Source: Balanoglossus misakiensis (Eukaryota; Hemichordata). From it: a DNA stretch of 64,000 bases. How positions within the stretch are numbered: the stretch's first letter is position 1; each line of letters starts with the position of its first letter. Below, piece after piece: positions 58,458 through 64,000 of this stretch. Where the stretch lies: NCBI GenBank assembly GCA_040954595.2, contig CM082587.2, forward strand, positions 8,370,001 to 8,434,000, written 5' to 3'. The notes below the pieces were generated by a model. That model was not told the origin of the DNA and made no database searches. It saw only the letters and a program-made list of their open reading frames with translations. A program made the translations under genes and the position numbers.

Positions 58458-61400
58458 TCATTCTTGCTTCTTATAGACGGCATGGTAGGCATTTCTGAGC
58501 AGTACAAACGGAAAACAGGATTCCAACAGGTCCATGGTAAGAAATGGGGATTCTTGAACAATCTGAAAATCAAATCAACTCCTTGTCAGTGATATAGTTT
58601 CTGACACATGTATATTGCAAATAATTGGTTTGAAATTAACTTGCTATGCGCAATAATTGCTGCACAGATTACAAGCAGAAGAACATTTCCCCGAACAACA
58701 AACAGTACATCTTTGTATATTAGTAATAAAACAGTAAGTGGATGGGGCTTTATTTCCTATATCAGTCAGCTGTTTAATATGATTCAACATAATGCTCACA
58801 TGAAGTCACTTCTTCATAAGAACAAAAGTTGCATGTCTTTGAACCAAGGACAAAAGAGGAACAAACACATGTTGTATGTTTCTATAGGGGGGGTTACACG
58901 TGCCTGTTTACTCCGGACCTGACACCGGATTAAATTTAACCCGGTGTCAGTTTGACGTGTGACCAGACAACTCCGGACTAACACCGCATTAAAATAATCC
59001 GGAGTCGGAGGGGTGGTTCAGGTACGGTGCGCCGTCTTAAACAATGACCTCTTCACACGTGTGACCCGATCGCCGAACTAAACACCGCACTAAATCTTGT
59101 CTTCCGGCTCGCGGTCATTACCACGATGGACAGCGTTCAAGCAAGATGCTCCCGCGATCGCGGCAACAATTGGTCAGATGACGAAGTCAAACTACTGATT
59201 TCAATCTGGAAAGACGAAAACGTTATCCGTATGATGGACGGCACGTCGAGGGATAGGCGAGTGTATGGGGTCATCGCTGCCAAGGCCAGGGAGAAGGGAC
59301 TCGACAGAACCGCGGAGCAATGTCACAACAAAATCAAACGGTTGCGAAACCAATACAAAACTGTTTCCGACCACAACCGTCGTTTTGGCGATTGTGGTTA
59401 AGTTGAGTTAGCCCAGTGAATACTGCTGAGGGCGCTTGACCCGAACTAAATTTAGAGCTTGTAAATTGACGTGTAAACGAGCGTTCTCCTAAGTCGCTGA
59501 TAAGGAATGTTTACAGAGCGACAAATCCGATCAACTCAGGTTTAAAATTATTCACGTGTAACCCCAGCATATATCGTACACAACATACAACAATGACACA
59601 CCATGTAAATAGTTAACCACACACCAGTGCCAAGGACATCCACACTACCAGACATCTGCATTAAAATACCAAGCAATGTTCATGATGTTTGACTTTCTTG
59701 TACACTTACCTCATCTAATAAAAGATAGACAGATTCTCTGTTACGAATCACAAGTTTGTCTGTTTCTTGACCAAGCCTTAGTAGACTGGATGATGCAAGC
59801 TGTGAATACAACAAATCATGGAAATTCTCTAATTCAGGGAGTCACTTCTACAACCTGGGATTCATGATTTCAAAGTTACGTATTTCTAATAATAATACAA
59901 TCTCTTGATGCCCTATCATTGGCCCCGATCACTGGCCTTGAACCAAGATGAAATCACAACTAATGTATAAGTTGTTCAAAAAATCACTGAAAAGTGTCAA
60001 ATATGACAAAAGCACAACACAGACAAAACACTAACACAATGAATGACTCAATACTTACAGCTAGGAATTCTTTCAATCTGTCTTCCACATCACCTTTACC
60101 ATGGATAGTGAATAAGGCACCGGCTATTCCATTGACAGCTTTGGCTATACAGTGACTGTTATTGGCATTACCTGTCAACCACAAACATCAGACAACGTAG
60201 GTCACAAATCGGAGGTAAAGTGTACTCAAATACACAGAAGATTGATGTAACAATCTCAATCTTTTCATTCAGCTGCTTATTTGTATTCAACATTTATGAA
60301 GTTATTTTGAAAAGTGAACGGTGTGCGAAATTAAGAGAAAATAGCTCATAAGGACCTGCACCAAGCCAAAGCTTCAGGTCCCCACAGAAAACTGCCGGTC
60401 CCTTCAAAATGCAGTTGTTGAAGACCTGTATTACTATTACAGTCAACACTCTCTCCCCTGAATAGTGAATACAATGTACTATGCTTTTGAATGTTGCATG
60501 AAAATATTATTCTTTTCAACATATTGCAATAAAAGAGACCGAGCTAAAATTGAGTTATTTATTTTCTACAACTGTTTGTTATTTTACTTTAGAAAAAAAT
60601 ATGCCTGATTGGCTTCTACACTTGACTTCTTCTGTTTGTTCCCTATTTCGCATGTTTGAAGTGAGTCTGCTAAACCTCACTAATCAGCCTCTTAGATAAC
60701 TTCCCACATAATGCTGACCGACAGAAAACATGATAAAAAGACACACACCTTCCAAGTAAGCCTTGTAGAAGGAATTCTCACTTCTGGCCAATGTGGGTAT
60801 AGCCACTGCTACAAAAACCATCAATAGACATGATATTCTGTAATCATCTTCTGCATTATCTGAAAGAAGAAAACAAGAGTTACAACACTATTACTGTTGC
60901 TTGTGATACTGTAAAACGGGTTATTTTCGCGACAGGAAATTTTCGCGACATCAAAAGAGGCAACTGATTAATCTTGGCATTCTCGGATTTCACTGCATCG
61001 TAAGCTCCGAAAAACATTTTTACGTGACTTTTTACTTTCACGTTTTTTTGGCTCTCGCACATTTCGTGAACATTTATTGCTCGCGAAAATAACCCGTTTC
61101 ACAGTACACTGAATGATCTGGCAACATGATACACATTGTTGGATATACAGTCAATTCGGTGGGCAATCTACAGCCATAGCCAAGATACAGTGACAAAATC
61201 ACACAAATTTCTGTCAGAAGTCCAAACACTGAATTAAAATATAGCATCAAGCACACTGTACCCCATTTAAGGATTACACGGAAATACATTGTAGGCATAC
61301 ACCAGAATAAAAATCACAGGTGAAATTGGCAATCAGATATGACCTAATGATGAGGAAGCTGTTCAAATGACATTTAGAATTTGCCGAATGTTTTCTACAT

Positions 61401-64000
61401 TGACTGGTCAAAATATATTGTGTCATCACCAACACAGCTGAGTTTAGAGGCCATGAGAGCAAAACTGAACAACATCCTGTGAAATGTGAAAATGCATAAA
61501 AACTGCAACCCATGAGACTTTAAAGTGCAAATGTCCAACCTGATCTTTGCTGTCTCAGTGCAGACACCAGTGCAGGATCGATATCACAGGGCAAACCAGC
61601 AGCTGCCGCCATTTCATTGACGATCTCCGTCTCTTTGCCAGCCGGCACGTGCTCACGGAAATCAACAATGGCACTTTGCAGGAAAGGGATGCGACGAGAC
61701 AGCACCTGTGGAGAACAAGTGAAAAGAATGGGACTCAACTGAAGAAATGAATAAAATGAAAAACATATGCCATTGCAGTTATCACTATTGATACAGGACT
61801 ACAGACATGTTGAAACTTCGTTCAAGTGTAGTATATTGGTCACAAACGGTCAACAGAAGACTTCATGGATTTCATCATTGTCATTTCCAATAAAATTCAC
61901 TCAAATTTCATATTTCTGATCAGTCATGTTGTTGATATTGACATTTCTATAGTTACATGTAAAGCAATAGGCATTTCTATGGATTGTTGATCACAACTGC
62001 TACATGTCATACAAAGTATTGAAACACGACAAAGACTAGTGTCTGGTATGCTGCACACAGTGAATAGGAAGTGATACACACAACAGGCCAGACACTTTCA
62101 ATGGTTCAGGTGAAAGTCCAACTTACGTCACTGAGAGCATCCTGTGCCAGAGACCGGAATGCTAAGATCACACCAATTATTGTCATGCGCTGAATTACAT
62201 TGTCAACATCTGAAAAATTGAAACATTTCACAAATTTATGTTTGATTGTCTACTAAAGAAGTTCAAGGAATTTTATAAAGACATTCAATGAAGAATGTGA
62301 AAAATTAATGGCTATTCACAAAGTTAAACACTTCTGTTGACTACACCAATGTACGTGACATAAATATACACTATTGATCATACAATGTACACATAAAACA
62401 CATGCAGTCAAACCTGTGTTAGTGACCACCTATATATAGTGACCACCTCTATACATGTTTAGTGGCCACAATGTTACAGTCCCTGTGCAACTTACATTTG
62501 CATTAATAGACCTGTTTATAAAGACATCCTGTCTATAAAGGCCAGTTTAGGAAAATCTCTTGACTGGCCACTATAGACAGGTTTGACTGTACATGTACCA
62601 ATATTTGCAATTCTAAACATGATTATATTTTTACTTACGCCTCAATCTTCTGAACAATTCCAACATTTCACCTGGCTTGTCAAAGTTAGTGCGCAATGCG
62701 GACAAAACATCCTTGTTCAATGTCACCAGTTTCTGTCAATGATAGAAATCAATCTCATTTCACTGAGATGTCACATTCTTCCCCAGAAACAAAGCAACTA
62801 TATGACTGACAGGAGACGAAAACATGGCCAGCCTCATCAAGCTACCAGTCATAACTGACACTGTACGTGAGAATCCCAGACTCATCTTGATAAAGGCAGC
62901 CATATTATGGCAACTTCCATCCCATTTGTAGGATATGAGTGTAAAAATCTCGCCAAAATGAATAAACAGTAGAGACCAATTATTCATTTTGGCGAGTTTT
63001 TCACTCTCGTGTCTACAAGTTGGATGGAAGTTGTGTGCGGTCGAACGTTGATACACTATATATCCACATGTAGAATAAAATAACCAGTGTCTTGTATCAA
63101 ACATAATTAATGGAAAAGGGGCAGCCAGAGAGAGACGTTGTCCCTTAAACACTGACATTTGATTAAACTATTGGGGGCAAATACAGTGACTGTAATATAC
63201 CATAAGACATAGGATCAATGTCTAATATACCTTGAGTTCTGACACCTGGCTTGAGATATGCCACATCAAACTTTCATTCAAAAACTTCATGCCGTATGGT
63301 CCCAACAGTTCACTCAAAGCTTGTAATTCTGAAAAGTCAGAAAAATCAAAGAAAGGTAATTAGACACACTTGCTTAGCTGCAGTAAGGAATTACTGTCTT
63401 ACTGCAAGAAGGAGTGAGCTGAGGTAGTTTCAATACGAAATTCATACCAAAAGTTGTGATAAAATAAGGGAATCAATGCTATATGCTGAAGGTATGTACA
63501 GCCTGTAACAGGTACCTTCAAAACGTGTCATTTGTGAATTAAGTCCCTGTGCAGTCAGTGGTGTCCAGATCTTTAATTTACTGTCTTTTTCCTATCTTAC
63601 AGGGTAATGATAAAATTTATTCCACCAAAAAAACCCAAGGTAATACGAGGTAATGGTGTTAATAATTATATGTTATTTTATGAATGACAATATCAATAAG
63701 AAATGCTTTTTTGTCGGAGGTTCGCCAAACCTGCAAAATGGCAGTGAGCATTCAATTCATTTGACCTCGGGTAACTATCTGTTTGGGTATAGTATGTTAC
63801 AAACCTGCGCATGATTATCTTTTAGTAAGCCACTACGCGACCACTGGGCGACTATTAGAAATACTCAACTCACCTGAAACATCTGAATATTCCTCAGCAT
63901 TGATGTTGATTTGGCTATCAGGAGACAGACTGACAAATGCCTTGTGATTGGGTGAAAAACAGATGTTACCAGTGCTCACCTGGCGAAGTAACACCTCCAA
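58458..64000 (-). CDS. NCKAP1: NCKAP1 (Nap1/HEM family), C-terminal nine exons, 5' part beyond window
   Basis: WAVE regulatory complex subunit that links Rac signalling to Arp2/3 actin assembly. Exons: 64000-63874, 63328-63231, 62732-62639, 62209-62127, 61705-61540, 60859-60749, 60171-60059, 59799-59710, 58562-58458 (stop TGA 58460-58458); they join in frame to 328 residues. Family hallmarks in order: [109 protein letters not shown]. The whole family protein is about 1,120 residues, so roughly 70% lies upstream, outside the window. Intron 5 uses a weak GTTGGA donor. All key motifs are intact; a functional gene. Confidence 0.92.
58890..59565. mobile_element. 676-bp TIR element carrying a Myb/SANT gene (NCKAP1 intron 8)
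   Basis: Exact 13-bp inverted ends GGGGTTACACGTG (58890-58902) and CACGTGTAACCCC (59553-59565). Subterminal DNA repeats CCGGA and ACACCG(G/C)ATTAA motifs. It encloses one intact Myb/SANT frame on the plus strand, antisense to the host gene. No target duplication could be fixed because the left end sits in a run of seven Gs. Confidence 0.75.
59126..59401 (+). CDS. Myb/SANT-like DNA-binding protein within a transposable element
   Basis: ATG 59126 to TAA 59399-59401, 91 residues. Residues 12-88 form one Myb/SANT-like (trihelix/MADF-type) domain: [14 protein letters not shown], then [12 protein letters not shown], then [18 protein letters not shown]. The tryptophans and the R-x2-x-Q-C-x2-K-x-K helix are typical of the Myb-like proteins of PIF/Harbinger elements, which help transposase bind element ends. 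The element has no transposase, so this is either a stand-alone accessory gene on a non-autonomous element or a gene captured between TIRs. CpG content here is higher than in surrounding intron DNA. Confidence 0.75.
   Translation: MDSVQARCSRDRGNNWSDDEVKLLISIWKDENVIRMMDGTSRDRRVYGVIAAKAREKGLDRTAEQCHNKIKRLRNQYKTVSDHNRRFGDCG
60909..61104. mobile_element. CGCGAAAA-type MITE with TA duplication (NCKAP1 intron 5)
   Basis: Ends CTGTAAAACGGGTTATTTTC and its imperfect mirror GAAAATAACCCGTTTCACAG, flanked by TA (60907-60908 and 61105-61106). Inner TTTCGCGA / TCGCGAAAA motifs. Related to the partial copy at 19630-19848. Confidence 0.75.
62406..62592. mobile_element. CAGTCAAACCTG MITE (NCKAP1 intron 3)
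   Basis: CAGTCAAACCTGTGTTAGTG at the left and ACTATAGACAGGTTTGACTG at the right; internal GTGACCACCT(A)TATA repeats. Same family style as 17793 and 19199. Confidence 0.65.
62894..63150. mobile_element. Dispersed inverted-repeat element, copy 2 (NCKAP1 intron 2)
   Basis: Near-identical over most of its length to 17505-17780 (see shared motifs there). Lies between NCKAP1 exons 2 and 3 of the window. Non-coding. Confidence 0.75.

Overview
The window is animal nuclear DNA: genes are split by GT-AG introns, intergenic and intronic DNA is AT-rich and full of short inverted-repeat transposons, and nothing looks prokaryotic. The gene content (an NLR-like receptor with a death-effector domain and a glycosyltransferase-type domain, ZNF862-like hAT relics, YqaJ/PHD mobile-element genes, many hairpin MITEs) fits a marine invertebrate, most likely an invertebrate deuterostome such as a hemichordate or cephalochordate. 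That placement is inference; no single gene here proves it.

Layout. 1-0.9 kb (+): a ZNF862-like hAT fragment and the last exon of an unrecognised gene. 0.9-7 kb: mainly non-coding, with two MITEs that have clear target-site duplications. 7.1-11.9 kb (+): a worn cluster of YqaJ-type nuclease and PHD-finger coding pieces, probably a degenerate mobile-element gene. 12-14.3 kb: a degenerate minisatellite and spacer. 14.3-22.4 kb (+): a complete 12-exon ZIP zinc transporter of the LIV-1 subfamily (721 aa predicted). 22.4-30.8 kb: MITEs, a 42-bp minisatellite, an orphan TDP-43 N-terminal exon with an in-frame stop, a broken HECT-domain relic and a piggyBac-like MITE.

30.8-44.2 kb (-): the centrepiece, a gene I assembled from nine exons that join in one frame, every intron in phase 1. 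It predicts about 3,456 residues: death-effector domain, about 29 copies of a 19-residue Ser/Thr/Pro repeat, a GT-B/glycosyltransferase-1-like domain with key loops altered, a linker of short duplicated exons, a long charged coiled coil, a TRADD-N-like domain, the C-terminal half of an NLR core without the nucleotide-binding part, and about 38 nearly identical 28-residue leucine-rich repeats. 44.2-48 kb: three foldback elements, one with a 9-bp and one with a 7-bp target duplication. 48.9-53.2 kb (-): a truncated segmental copy of the LRR end of the big gene, abutting a SUMO-motif-rich gene (53.2-55.1 kb, -) that is itself split by an 860-bp Harbinger-like MITE. 58.5-64 kb (-): the 3' nine exons of NCKAP1 (HEM/Nap1, WAVE complex), cut by the window edge; one of its introns holds a TIR-flanked element encoding a Myb/SANT protein.

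Exon coordinates were set by eye from reading frame, splice dinucleotides and family resemblance; no alignment or transcript evidence was available.
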